A DNA stretch of 64,000 nucleotides from Karstenula rhodostoma CBS 690.94 (taxonomy: Eukaryota; Ascomycota; Dothideomycetes; Pleosporales; Didymosphaeriaceae). Under the pieces are notes generated by a model. It worked only from the letters and a program-made list of their open reading frames with translations, was not told the origin of the DNA and ran no database searches. Where the stretch lies: NCBI GenBank assembly GCA_010093485.1, contig MU001499.1:496001-560000 (forward strand), in the 5' to 3' direction. This document shows, one piece after another, positions 1 through 11,320 of the stretch; position 1 is the first letter of the stretch, and the number at the start of each line of letters is the position of its first letter. Both the position numbers and the translations under genes were made by a program.

Positions 1-1080
1 CGTGGATCATTGACATCGCTATCTCTCAAAGGGTACGGGCGCTTGCCAAATCACCTCCGCGACTGGGCTCGATACACAGACTTTGCGTGCCTGCAGCACC
101 TCAGTCTCGGGGGGTCATACCAAGAGGAGACATATGCACTCTGCGGCGACGACATGGAGTGGCTCACGCAAGACCATGCATTTCCGCGACTGAGAACGCT
201 ATGCGTCTGTCTCACCCGCGACGACAGGTTCCACGAGCGCCCGCACTACAGCGACCAAGCCGTCTCTTTCTTCCACGCTTTCCCACCCCTGCAAGAATTA
301 TCCATCTACGGACCTATCGACCCGCCCGTCCTCGACGCCATCCTATCCCGCCACGGACCGGCGCTAGAGAAGCTCAGTCTGCACCCGTCGGAGGAGTTGG
401 GCACGTGGCACAATGGGCGCAACCGCTGCGACATACCCATGCAGTTTTCCCACGAGCACATGCTAAACATACAACTGCGGTGTCCCCGCCTGGCTCACCT
501 CGCCATCCCCGTCAAACGCAACCAGTCCCGTCCCTCAGAGGTCGCGCTGTATAAATGCTTCGCTGACATGCCTGCCCTGCGCACCCTCTTCCTCACGCTG
601 GACTGCTCCGAGTGGCGCGTTACCCGCGACACAAACTACAACCCTCACTTCACCGGCACAGATAACGACTTGGTCGGTGAGCCGCGTCGCGTGCGCAGGG
701 GGACTATGAAGGAGATGCTTATCAATTGCGCGGTTGATGAGGGACTTGCGCGCTCCATTTGGGGGGTTATTGATGGGGCGAAGAAGGGTAGGCGGATGGA
801 GTGGGTACGGTTGTGGACGAGGGGTGGGGGCCAGTTTGGGGATGGTGGATGGTCCCCGTTTAACGCGGTTACCCAAGAGTTGAGTCGGTCGTGGGTGGTT
901 GAGAGGGAGGCGAGGGAGGATAAGGAGGAAGTCGTGGTGAGGGATATAGGGAGGTATGGGGAGATATTCTTTTTGCCCAATGATCGGATAGAGGGGCAGA
1001 TTTTTCGGGAGATTTGGGATTGTGGAGAAGATAGGGGGGGTTGGGAGAAGGCGTGGAAGAGTTTTCCGCTTGAGGTGTAG
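1..1080 (+). CDS. F-box/LRR-like hypothetical protein, 5'-truncated
   Basis: The reading frame is open from base 1 to the TAG at 1078-1080. The first codons (CGT GGA TCA TTG) contain no ATG, so the real start lies outside the window and only about 359 C-terminal residues are present. The protein has irregular leucine-rich segments, for example FPRLRTL, PLQELSIYG, ALEKLSL, CPRLAHLAI and MPALRTLFL. This spacing is seen in the LRR-like C-terminal halves of fungal F-box proteins. No F-box is visible, and it would be upstream. The tail is charged and Trp/Arg-rich. The next gene downstream (1937) does encode an F-box, which fits a local group of such genes. The assignment rests on pattern only and no specific substrate can be named. 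Confidence 0.6.
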   Translation, partial: RGSLTSLSLKGYGRLPNHLRDWARYTDFACLQHLSLGGSYQEETYALCGDDMEWLTQDHAFPRLRTLCVCLTRDDRFHERPHYSDQAVSFFHAFPPLQELSIYGPIDPPVLDAILSRHGPALEKLSLHPSEELGTWHNGRNRCDIPMQFSHEHMLNIQLRCPRLAHLAIPVKRNQSRPSEVALYKCFADMPALRTLFLTLDCSEWRVTRDTNYNPHFTGTDNDLVGEPRRVRRGTMKEMLINCAVDEGLARSIWGVIDGAKKGRRMEWVRLWTRGGGQFGDGGWSPFNAVTQELSRSWVVEREAREDKEEVVVRDIGRYGEIFFLPNDRIEGQIFREIWDCGEDRGGWEKAWKSFPLEV

Positions 1081-1936
1081 TTTGTAGGGTTCGTTGGCAA
1101 TGGATCGGTGGAGAGATCGATCAGCACGGTGGCTCGCCAAGCTGATTGTGCAAGTGCGTTGTTGCCTGCATGCCATCCATGGTTGTAATAGAGTCAGGAG
1201 GGTCTTGTGATAATCATGGGTAGTCGTTGAGTACCGCACATTGTGGTATCGTCGCTGCTGAAGCGTGTGACAAGCTGACGATGGTATGTATCTGCCTTGC
1301 ACTGTTTCTAGAATGATGATTGACGGCCTCCTTACAGTGAATTCACTTCGGAGCTGACGGTAGGTCGTGCCCAGGCGTGCTCTGGTGGGACGTAGTACGA
1401 TCCACTAGCGGACCCCACAAAGTAGTCATGCGCCTCGCCTAGCGTGGCGGTGCATCCATTTGAACCCCGTTTATCGATTGCTGAATCGCTGCAGGTAGGC
1501 TAGGGCTCTCCAATAGCAGCTGAACACAGCAGCTTACTTCGCGCCTTGCGCCGATGATTGAAAAGTGTTTGGACACGCTGGGATATAAATGTGCTAGTGC
1601 GCTTCAGGTGTGAGGCTGAAGGGCGGTCTTGGATCGTCGGGCTGCTCTCCACCATTCCTCCTTCACCGCACGAAACCGGTCAGCAAGGCAGCCGCTGTCG
1701 CCACTCGCTGAGCGCACACCCTTCCGACGAGAGCGACTGCTTTAACTCCCGTTACGCCACGCGAATCGAGCTCCGAAGCTGCGAAACTCTTCATCCGTAC
1801 CTAGCCGTGCAGTCCGGGTGAGTCTTTGGACAGACGACGCACAGCAGGTGAGCTTCCCATCCAATGTTCCTCTATATACTCCAATCGAGGGTAATTCGTC
1901 GTACAAAGCCAACACTACAATAGTCTCCCTCTCACA
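1081..1936. other. intergenic region
   Basis: This holds the 3' flank of the truncated gene and the promoter of the F-box gene at 1937. Open frames here are short, overlap on both strands and resemble nothing known. No RNA gene or repeat was seen. Confidence 0.5.
1873..1880 (+). promoter_or_regulatory. TATA-like element of the F-box gene
   Basis: TATATACT lies 57 bp upstream of the CAATGG start context at 1937. It is followed by an A/C-rich leader ending in CTCTCACAATGG. Position and leader composition fit a fungal core promoter. The motif is short, so the support is modest. Confidence 0.4.
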
Positions 1937-3643
1937 ATGGCGCCCAAGTTCAATTTCATGGACCTGTCCACCGACCTCAAGACGCTCATAATCGAACACG
2001 TTAACCGCCCCACCGACCTCCGCAATGTATGCCTCGCGTGCAAACAGCTCCACGAGATTGCCGTCCGCTCGTTATACCATGAGGTCACCCTAGATGTTGG
2101 GAGTTCGAACGACACACGCCTGGGCGCCTTTCTGAGCCCAAAGAACATTGGGTTGCAGCATGTTAGGAAGTTGGATCTGTACTTGGCAGATGTGCTGGAC
2201 AAGTGCAACCAACAGCAGCAGGCAAACTTTGCGATCCGAATGATTCTGGAACTGCTGCCGGAAAACATACTGGAGAAATTCTCGTGGCATCCGTGGTCGC
2301 CATTTTCCGGAGACAACTTGGTGCTATTGTACAAGAAGCAGAAGCGGATGAAGTGGCTCGAGGGCATCGCATTGGACAAGGAAGTTATTGAGGACGTCAA
2401 GAAGATCCCGGACTTTGAGAGGATTTTCGAAAATGTAAAGAAGCTGGGGTTGTACCCGGACAGCCGCGAGGTATTGGACTACTGCCACCTGTTGGTCAAG
2501 AATTCGAAAAATGTGGAGAAGATCACGCTGCACGCGAGCTTTGAGGAGAACGACTCGCCGATTCCGAATCGCGAACTCAACGACTCGAGTACGGAACCGG
2601 GGCTGATCACGTCTACTATGTTCAGTCACATGCGGCCGTTCGACAAATGCACGCCGATGGCTCTGAAGGAAATCACGCTGCAAAAGATCAACTTGCGCTA
2701 TGCTGCTAATACCTACTGCAAGCTGATTGACTTCCGGTCTGTTAAGTCTATTCGGGTGTTTGCGTGTGCGGGTGCCGATGCGCTCCTTGCAGAGCTGAGC
2801 AAGAGCACCAAGCTGCCGGAAAAGCTGGAAACTTTAGAGTTCAAGCATGACGATAACCACGAGAACGACGGCCTGGGCGCCTTGGACGGCTTCATGTGCC
2901 TGGTCTCGGGTATCAAGACTCTCACAATAGACCTATCATATGCGAAGAGCTTGCCAGCAGCTGCCGGTATCGTGCGGCATGGCAAGACGCTGAAGTCCTT
3001 GAATGTCCACGCAAGTCGTATCCCGGATGACTGCGATGATGAGTTGGTGTATGACTACGCATCTTTCTCGCAACTTTGCAAAGACTGCCCGTTGCTCGAG
3101 CAGGTGTCCGTTGCGTTTCCGCAGGTCAGCGTCATCCGCTCCAAGCAGGACTCCTTCATCAATTTCGAGGTACGTTGATAGTGATATGTTACGATCCGCT
3201 ATGCTAACATCTCCCAGAATTGCCTCGGCAACCTGCCCAACCTCGTAACCCTCAACATCACCACCTGGCCAAACAACAACCCCTCGTCCACCAAACTTCC
3301 CCGCAAAATCTACGAGCACCTCCTCCAAGGCCTCGCCCAGCAAGGTTTTGAGCGCTCCTCCACGCACGCCGCCGAGCAAAAGCGTTCCTCCAAGCTCGCC
3401 ATCATCGCGTGGGGCTCCTCAGACAAAGTGTACGACCGCGAAGACAGCCAGAACCAGATTATCTTCGTCAAGGGGAAGCAGGTCGATCCGTTGGGCAACG
3501 AGCAGTTCACGGCGGTGCATATTGGGTGGTGCCTGCGGAAGTTTGTGGATGCGGGGCCGAAGAGTGACATACTAGATTTTTCACTGTCGAAGAGCTCGAG
3601 GCCGCCGACGAGGGATAGTGTGGGGAGTGATGATTCGGATTGA
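1937..3643 (+). CDS. F-box domain protein
   Basis: Two exons, 1937-3169 and 3218-3643, are joined across a 48-bp intron (GTACGT donor, CTAAC branch, CCCAG acceptor), giving 552 residues. Residues 8-50 read as an F-box: MDLSTDLKTLIIEHV, then DLRNVCLACKQLHEIAVRSLYHEV. F-box proteins bind Skp1 and recruit substrates to SCF (cullin-1) ubiquitin ligases. The remainder carries weak leucine-rich repeats (for example LRKLDLYLADV, LKEITLQKINLRYA, LETLEFKHDD, LKSLNVHAS), the usual substrate-binding layout. The tail is Ser/Asp-rich (DSVGSDDSD). The start at 1937 is chosen because the F-box follows directly and the context is favourable. The substrate is unknown. Confidence 0.85.
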
Positions 3644-4615
3644 CTGCATGAACTGCGGGTTGACTGATGGAAGAAGGGTGAAACCATTCACGCTGGGAGC
3701 GTGGCTTGATACGTTACTCGGAACTTGGATTGCTGTTGCAGGGTGAGCATTCCAGAAAACGACAGGAGCATAACGACCATGATTACGGGCCTTGCAGTGG
3801 GTTTGAGTGACGGATTGACGGACATGTATGAGCGGAGACCACGGAACTCAATCCTTGTGTATAACGGCGTTATTGCGTATTGGCGTTGAGCTTGTGGGTG
3901 TTGGGGTTTGTATGGTAGATATCCACTCAGATTGACCGCGGGCGCGTTTTTGTCTTAGAATACTCAACGAATGACATACATGCAAATTATCGCTTCGGCT
4001 GGATGAGGGTGCTGTAGGTCCAGTTCGTGTTGCGGTGTATTTTTGACGAGATCAAATGGATGATAAAGCTCGGTAGGTCTACAACAAGTGATGTCGGCCC
4101 TAGGTCGGTCGCATGTACTGTGAGCAGGTTCAGCCCTAGAAACGCGACGTTGGCTGAAATCATTGACGCTGATATGCGATGGATGAGCAAGAGGGAATCG
4201 CATTGGCCAATGACCTGGCTACCCATTCTATAACGCCCCCGACTTTAGATAACATCTAGTCAACAAGCAATAGGAATCGCACGGCTTGGATCCGTATTCA
4301 CCAGGATATACCAAGTAGGTTGGAGATTGGCCTGTGCCCGTGCCGTAGAGCGCGTCTGCTGCGTCGCGGTGAGTTTGCAATCGCTAGGCTTCTTTGTTTT
4401 GTAGTGGGTCATCCGCACGCGTCACCACGGTCGACTTCCGGCGACGCCAGGCAGGACGAGCTCGAGCTCGAGCTGTAGATCAATTCTCCCGAACTCTCGC
4501 CTCGTCGCCTCCGAGCCAAACTGAGCGACAGCATTGGAGTCGCTTCCTGGCCGCCACGGCACGCCCTCGCGGGAAATCATCGGCGCGTGCGCACGCCTGC
4601 AAACGCGCGCGCATC
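3644..4615. other. intergenic region
   Basis: This lies between the F-box gene and the Zn2Cys6 gene, both on the plus strand. Open frames up to 79 codons on both strands overlap each other and have no recognisable features. The last 200 bp are GC-rich with CTCGAGCTCGAG-type palindromes at about 4458-4472 and form the likely promoter and leader of the next gene. Confidence 0.45.
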
Positions 4616-6987
4616 ATGTCGTCTCAGTATCCTCCGCCGCCGGGCTCCGAGGAACCCCACTACACGCCCATATATCCTGCGCCCTCGCCGCAGCCTGCCC
4701 ACGAGCTGCTGGCCGCCGGACAGCCGCAGCAGCCGCGCCTGCAGCCCTACCCGCAGGACATCTACCCCAAAGTCGAGGACGTGCTGCAGCTGCAGCAGCA
4801 GGCGAACCATGCCCTGGGCGCCGGCCAGAGACAGCAGCTAGGCACGCCGACGGGGCAGCCTGCCGGTGCGGGCCTGAGTCCTCTTAGCATGCACGATGCG
4901 CCCATGCTCAACCACACCCAGGACAGCGGCGGTCCAAAGACGAACCGCCTGCGGAAGGCCTGCGACTCGTGCAGCATTCGCAAAGTCAAGGTACGGCTCC
5001 CCCAACACCCTCTTGCCCCGGCTAAACACGTGCGCAGTGCGATGAATCGGGACCCCCGTGCAAAGCGTGCGCCGCCCTCGACATCCCTTGCACCTTCGAG
5101 CGACCGAGCCGCCGCCGCGGTCCCCCGAATCGCCATGCCGAAGCAATCAAGAAGAAACGCCGGATAGAGGGGGAAATCGACCCGGCGCAGCCTCACGCAG
5201 CGTCGTCGCCCACCAATGCTGCCCACGCGCTCGCCCAGCTCGCCGCCCCGCCCCGCCCCAAACCGACCGCCGAATCCATATGCTCCCTCCCGATCATGAA
5301 CAGCCTGATAGACGACTTCTTCACCTACATACATCCACTGTGTCCCTTCCCGCACGAACCTTCGTTCCGCGAAGCATGGAATAACCGCGAAGACTGCGGG
5401 AACGATTCCTTCCTGGCATTGCTGGCTTCCATGGTCGCAGCTCTGGTGGCTTCGTTCCCGCGGAAACCACGGCTTCATCTAAAGCACCAGACGAGAGATT
5501 TCTTTCCCAACCACCTTGCGCTCGTCGATCGGTGTAGAGAGATCTGCGCACAGGCGCGTGGCCCGGGTTACCTGGATAAGCCAAGCCTGAATGTTTATGA
5601 CGCATGTACGAGCTACTTCTTAGGGCTTGTGGGCGGATACACCTTCCGGTGGCGGCAGCTGCGGTTATACTTGGGCGAGTGTCTGACTATTCTGCGCTCG
5701 TTGGGATTGCACAAGGCGAAAGACCAAGGTTACACCTATCTGGGGCAATTGCCAGAGGCAACAGGCTCGTTCGGACCCAAGTTTGAGGGATCACGCGATG
5801 TTCCGCTCGACTACATTACCGAGCAGATTGGTAGAAGGGTTTTCTATACCCTTTTCGTGGGCGTGCGGTAGGTCTACCCTACTATCCTATTGCCTCCCTT
5901 GCTAATCTTGGTTAGGAATCTGCAGCAGCTGGGAGCTTCTTTTGGGGAGCTCACTCTGCTACCTTCGACGCCAACCGAACAGCTTCCTCCGTTGCCTTTG
6001 GAAGTAGATGATGCATGCATCTTTCCCCACGAAATCCTCCCACAACCTGCGGACGTGGTCTCGGAAGTGACAGGCTTCAATCTCAATGTCCGCATCTACA
6101 ACTCTTACGCGGCGCTATCGACATCCGAGATGGCCTATGGCATCGATGAGCTCTACGACTGGGACCAACAGCAACGCATGCTGGACCAGGTCTTGCAGCG
6201 CTGCAAAGAGGTCCTCGCCAACATCCCCTCGGTTCTTCAGGTGCAGAATAAGCCGCAGGATGGAGGCTTCCCTCAGCGCCGCCAGCCCTACTATCCTCCC
6301 ATGCCAGAGTACGCGGGCATGCGCGATCCGAACTTGAACAGCCTCGGCAACCCGGACCTCCTCGAAGCCCGCCGCGCCATGCAGTACGAGATCCAGAAAG
6401 CCAATATCTACGGCTCACACCTCAGTACGCGCTCCTACCTCGTGGAGAAGTACTTCGCGCTCCTCGACAAGTCCAACAACGCGCGGACCCAGCACGCACT
6501 CCAGAGCTCCCCCAGCGCCCCGTTCACCGGCCTCGACCGCCTCGTCGCAAGCTCTACCATCGAGGCGGAGGAGCTTGAGAAGCGCATGAGCGAGGAGCGC
6601 GAGCATGTCGTCAAGGACCTGCTCGTCGTCCTCGGCAGCATCGACATGGTCAATATGGAGCCGAATGGGGACTCGTTCACGCAGAAGATACGCAGTATTG
6701 CGTCTACCCTGCTGGAGATTCCGAAGGAGAGGAAAGGCAGCGTGGCGCTACAGCATCAGGATTATCTGTATAAGTTTTTGGATATCCTGAGTAAGCTGGA
6801 GCGGGTTAAGCCCGAGGGGTCGGATCTGAGTGCCGGATCGGTAGGTCAACTTTGTTGCGATGGCCGGGGTAAGGGTTTCGCTAATGATGTCCAGGTCGAT
6901 GAGGAAGCTGAGCTTAGGGCTTGGGCGGATATCAGAGACTACCAGCTCAAGTTCCAGGCGCAGGGGGGGGTTTATGGGTTCAATTGA
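4616..6987 (+). CDS. Zn(II)2Cys6 transcription factor
   Basis: Four exons: 4616-4990, 5038-5867, 5916-6840 and 6895-6987 (740 residues). Introns are 47, 48 and 54 bp. The binuclear zinc cluster spans the first intron: Cys116, 119, 126, 133, 136 and 143 with CX2CX6CX6CX2CX6C spacing, followed by the basic stretch RPSRRRGPPNRH and KKKRR, a typical linker and nuclear signal. A Gln/Pro-rich N-terminus precedes it. The middle (about residues 205-400: MNSLIDDFFTYIHPLCPFPHEPSF, then YFLGLVGGYTFRWRQLRLYLGECLTILRSLGLHKA) matches the fungal-specific transcription factor domain (PF04082 type). It is therefore a sequence-specific nuclear regulator. The family resembles sugar-response regulators, but I cannot assign an orthologue. 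The last intron is in frame (18 codons, no stop), so its retention would still give protein. Confidence 0.85.
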
Positions 6988-7514
6988 GGGGCTTAAGGAC
7001 TGTTTGATCATGCGGATGTTCCTGAAATTAACATAGAGATGCGTGTAATAGTACGTTGGCAGCCGACTTGAACTGCCCTTCCGTTTCGATCGCGAGTCGT
7101 GGACAGGTACAACAAAGTAAATTTGTAGAGTACACGGAATGGTATTGAATGCTCGAATCCTATCAGCCGGCAGGGTCGGTCTTTCCTTAGATGTGGTACG
7201 TGTGTGACTGACTTGAGGAAGGAGCGAGGTGATTGCCCCGCTCAAACGTGTAATCGAGCCTCCTCGCCCATCCCATCCCATTTCATCTCTTCCTCTCATC
7301 ATCATCTTCACCATCCACTTCGGCACTCACCGCCGTTGAGCCTCCGCTCAGCAAGATGAAATACAAGTACAGCAAGCCGCAGTTTGTGCAGCCTCTCGCG
7401 CAGGGACAACCACGGTGCAAAGAGCCTCACTCTCGCGGACCTCACCTTCCCTTTCACCGTCCTTCTCCGCAGTATACGTGATCATCTGCCGCTGGCAATC
7501 CTCCGTTAAGCGAG
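6988..7514. other. intergenic region with duplicated start segment
   Basis: This is the 3' flank of the Zn2Cys6 gene and the leader of the BTB gene. The leader contains a 41-codon upstream frame (7356-7481) whose start resembles the main start at 7515. It is listed separately. Confidence 0.5.
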
Positions 7515-7567
7515 ATGAGGTATCAGTATAACGAGCCGCCGCTTGTACAGCAGCGCCAGGCACCTCC
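7338..7567 (+). repeat. imperfect tandem duplication around the BTB start codon
   Basis: About 53 bp at 7340-7392 (CCTCCGCTCAGCAAGATGAA and onward) recurs at 7499-7551 (CCTCCGTTAAGCGAGATGAG and onward), offset by 159 bp and about 75% identical by eye. Both copies include an ATG and encode similar peptides: MKYKYSKPQFVQ upstream and MRYQYNEPPLVQ at the annotated start. The intervening sequence is pyrimidine-rich. Confidence 0.7.
7356..7481 (+). other. 41-codon upstream ORF paralogous to the main N-terminus
   Basis: This is an ATG-to-TGA frame of 41 codons that ends 33 bp before the BTB start. Its first 12 residues are a diverged copy of the BTB protein's N-terminus. It could be a regulatory uORF, a remnant of duplication, or part of a 5' exon. 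The sequence cannot decide between these. Confidence 0.4.
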
Positions 7568-9133
7568 TTCTGACGACTACCTTTTCCTCTTCGCCTTGCT
7601 TGTTTTGGCAGCCGCTACTTTCTACCTCTGTCACTCCTCCTCGCGCCGCCGAAAGCCGAAGCGCAGCCCAACATCTAACAACATGACGCATACTATCGAT
7701 CTCGCTCCCGAGGAGCAGTCTCTGACTGTGTGGCCGCTCAGACGAATGACTCGTTCCGACGTGGTTTCCCTTGTTAACACGGCCGACTTTGTCTCTGCCG
7801 GTGACTGCGAGCTGCAGCTCGACCGCGCAAATGCAGAGTTTGGATTGTTGTACCCGCTTTACGATACGATTTCGGTCATGGCGCAGTGTGATAGCAACGA
7901 GCCGGTGTACTTTAAGGCTTCGGAGGCACTCGCTGCTTGCAGCCGGTCTACTCGACAGGGCGGCGCCGCGATGAAGGTTTGCGTCCAATTGCTCAACTAT
8001 CAGATTGACCTTGAGTTCGAGGATGCTGTGGGCGCCCAGTGTTTCATTGCTGCATTGAAAGCTCTTGCGACGAATGCGTTGACATTCTATGAGGCGCCTA
8101 GGTGAGTGAAGCCTTCTTCTCAACATCGCATGTGCGCTGGACTAAAAAGTCTAGCATCAATGTCTTCACAAAGGATAGCTTCCGCATTACGCAGTTGGCT
8201 GCATACTGCGCGCAGGCCGATCATGGCTGGTCTATGCCAGTTGATCCTATGGCGGAGATGAGCAGGTATATTCGATTCTGGAGAAGCTGTTTGGCTCGAT
8301 CTGACATTTCACAGGCTGTGGAAGGCGGACGACATCTTTGACTTTGTTGTGGTGGCCGAGAACAAGTCTTTCAACGTCCACAGGGCTGTGTAAGTTGGGA
8401 TGTCGACATCACTTTAAGGGATTGTCTAATATTGCGCGGCAGTCTGTCTTTGCGATCGCAATTCTTTAAGAATGCATGCAAGCCAGGTTTTATGGTATGT
8501 TTCTTACACTTGGCTTGTTGTATTTCAATGGTGTACTAACAATGCGAAGGAGAACACGTCTGGTTCCATTCACCTTCAAGAAGACGCAACCACTGTTGAA
8601 GCACTTCTCATGGAGATCTACGGTGTTCAAAACCAATTCACTGGCTCTGTCTTCACGACCTTCGCACTGGAGCCAGCTATCAAGAAAGAGGCTACAATGA
8701 GTACGCTGCTGTCACTTTTTGTTGCAGCAGACAAAGTAAGTCATTTCAGCTTGTCAGCAATTGAACGGAAAGCTTAACCGATACTTAGTATGGTCTCGAT
8801 AGCATCAAGCTCCGCATCGCAGCCGCTGTTCTCGACCGTCTTCCGTTCGTTTTCGACTACGGTCTCATCCTGGACCTGGCAAAGCTTACGCTTGATAACT
8901 TCCCGGCACAAGACTGCGGCTTACGTGCAAGCATCATACGATATGTCCAAGCACGCCTACCGGCGATCATGAACAGCTTGGACACTGAATACGAGTTGAC
9001 ACACAATGCGCTCGTGTTCTCGGCCGTGCTGCGCAGCTTCGCGACGATGATCAAAGAGCGAGCTCTAGTCGTCGAGACGAAGTCGTGTTCGAAGCAGGGA
9101 GCCTCGCCGGCGAAGAAGAGGAAGTGGACTTGA
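7515..9133 (+). CDS. BTB/POZ domain protein, possible N-terminal membrane anchor
   Basis: Six exons: 7515-8101, 8155-8265, 8315-8389, 8443-8494, 8550-8735 and 8789-9133. All five introns are 49-55 bp, and the product is 451 residues. The BTB fold is split over exons 3-5: DDIFDFVVVAENKSFNVHRAVLSLRSQFF, then CKPGFMENTSG, then IHLQEDATTVEALLMEIYG, matching the canonical HRAVL-SRSxFF-F-E core. BTB proteins dimerise, and many serve as substrate adaptors for cullin-3. The first 45 residues contain a hydrophobic segment (YLFLFALLVLAAATFYLC, about residues 22-39) followed by RRRKPKR, a membrane-anchor-like arrangement unusual for BTB proteins. A second ATG at 7683 would remove it. The tail ends in the basic SPAKKRKWT, a possible nuclear signal. 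Exons 1-2 have no recognised domain. Confidence 0.8.
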
Positions 9134-11012
9134 ACAAACCGCAGGGAAGATGGCTATCGAGTCGACATGGGACGCCTGGAGGGAGGAGATGAAGTCAGGG
9201 ATGTTGACGTTTGGGCAGATTGGCTTGCTGATTTCCTTGCCCGACAAAGGTGACAGAGAATTCGAATGCATATATGGATTTATCGTCTGGCTGATATGAT
9301 GGAGACTTTGGAATTTGGCGAGCGGATGGGTCGCACGACATACTTGCAGCATATAACTGGCAATATTTTGCAGTCTGGTTTTACTTAAACGGGCACTGGT
9401 AAGGGCAGACCAGCACATCGTATTTCGCAAACTTCAGAAATACATCGAAGCTGAAGCACTTCTATTCTGGATGAGAGTACACATGGAAGACTTTACTTCA
9501 CGTGTCGATTCCTCCCACAGCTCACTCATATGACCTAAAATTGAATCACCTCTGCTTCGATGGGCAGAACTTGATCCATAAATTCCTCCCTGTTTTCCCC
9601 GTCAAAACCTACCGCGAGTATTCATGTTGTGGGTTAGAAAGCCATTCCAGGCATCACGCACATTTCCGGCTCACACGCTCCAGCGAGGTATATAAATGCA
9701 AGCCTCGTCCCTTACTTTCTGCACTACAAATCGCATTTGCGTGCAACTAAAAGAAGCATTCGCCCATGTCGATGGGTTAAAAGCAGGATAAGAAGCAAGT
9801 GATGTCTTCTTCGTCGTGTTGCAAAACGTGGGAAACGAACAGCAATGTCTCTGTGGCGAAACGATGGCCTACTACGAATGGTGGTTTTTATATCTATATG
9901 CTAAACCCCGTTTACCAGAAGTGCGCATTTGCTGCAGTATAAAAGCATAGTTTCCTTCCTTCCTAGAGTTCTGGTGTACACCACACCGACTTTGAACTCA
10001 AACTTCTGATGATCCCGTGCGATGGGATTGGAAACGGAGGTGGTGAAGGTTCATGTCTCGCTTGCTGTGACGGCGGTTACAAACTGCGATGATGGATTTC
10101 CTATGTGTCTGGCTGGTACCTTTTTTTAGCGCTAGTCTCAGGTCCGTTGGGGTGTGGAAACGGGGTTTTTTGTTCTTCTTTACACGCGGGTTGTGGTCTT
10201 TGTTAGGTTGGAATGGTACCTGGATGGTATTCATAGGGCAAAAAAGCTTAAGAAGACACGCATGTTTTTTTTTCTGTAGTAAAGTACTAAGTGTGGTTTT
10301 ATTTTTGGCTCTGCTGGAATGGTTTATATGTGAAATGGCGGGGTGGTGTGGGCAGTTTTTGGAGTTGAATGATGCTTTGCTTGGCGCCGGGTGTATATGA
10401 GCGGACTCTCAATTATAAAACTTGGTAGTAAGCTGTTCTGAAGCCTTGACTTGAAAAGGTGGAGATACTGGTCGATGGAGTTCAACTACTGCTGTCAGTT
10501 GATATGTCTTTTTTCGATGTGGAAGCAGGAGTTACAGAGCCATGTCTCTCTTAGAGCGCCCAAATCGAAATAATCATCTGCGTGCGTGCGTAGTTTCCGG
10601 GGACGAAATCAGGCATTACTTGTTGTTGGGTGTATATAACCTCCCTCACAAACTTGTATCTCCCTCGCACACTTCTCCCTCTCAATCTAAAACTTGCGTA
10701 ACCTGATCTTAATGGGTCTCGACCCTTCCCTCAACCTGAATCATGTCTTCTCGGTCTAAAAGCTGCATTTCGTCAATAGCTTGTGGCGAGCGCCGTCGGC
10801 CTTGCACTGTGAGTCACGTCGATGGGACCTGTGTTACACTCCATACGTATCATAAGATGCATTTGGGCTTGGCGTCTGGTATATAAGCGCGTGCTCTCGC
10901 CCTTTCTCCTGCTCCCCACTTTCTCCTCGCAGAGACTAAAAACTACAAAAGGCGCTCCGATGTGTTGAAAACAGCCTCCCCCAAGGCCATGTCGCTGCAT
11001 CCGTCGTTCTGT

Positions 11013-11035
11013 AAAAAAAAAAAAAAAAAAAAAAA
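11013..11035 (+). repeat. A23 homopolymer tract
   Basis: 23 consecutive A residues lie immediately after the short frame of array module E (ATG at 10989). It is the longest homopolymer noticed in the window. It may be a replication-slippage tract or the trace of reverse-transcribed poly(A). Confidence 0.9.
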
Positions 11036-11140
11036 GAATCGGACACAGATGATGGCTTCGTCCGCGCACGATACTTCATCTTGTGGATGATATGTATCTC
11101 GTGGTTGGAAGCGCAGTAGCACACTGCTACATTGCGCCGA

Positions 11141-11320
11141 CATGATGATGAACTGCACCAGCGTGTACTGATAAAGCAGACTAGACTGCTGGTGAGTATA
11201 CAGCCTCTCCTTCGTCCTCTCACTACTTTCTACACTTCCCCCATCCAGACTAAAAACGTGGTCCTTGGAGTTGGGGTCTATAAGATTTCACACGGAGACT
11301 TCATGTCTTCTTCTGAAAAG
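11141..11320 (+). repeat. array module F
   Basis: One of the clearest units. It runs GATGATGAACTGCACCAGCG (from 11143), GTGAGTATAC at 11192, a CT-rich stretch, GACTAAAAAC around 11250 and TCATGTCTTC at 11301. The frame from 11303 is 49 codons, Cys-rich and without known relatives. Confidence 0.55.

Noticed and set aside
535..1302. 255-codon minus-strand frame opposite the truncated first gene
   Set aside because: It is antisense to a better supported LRR-like frame, is Pro/Arg/Thr-rich and contains no motif. It is a shadow frame.
10879..10936. Reading GTATATAAG...CGCAG as introns in the array modules
   Set aside because: Module E and module F end in CAG before CTAAAA, but other modules lack an acceptor there and no frame is restored. 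The promoter-like reading fits all units better.
11141..11175. Box C/D snoRNA in the module array
   Set aside because: ATGATGA and CTGA occur, but only about 20 bp apart, with no terminal stem and no consistent second pair in other modules.
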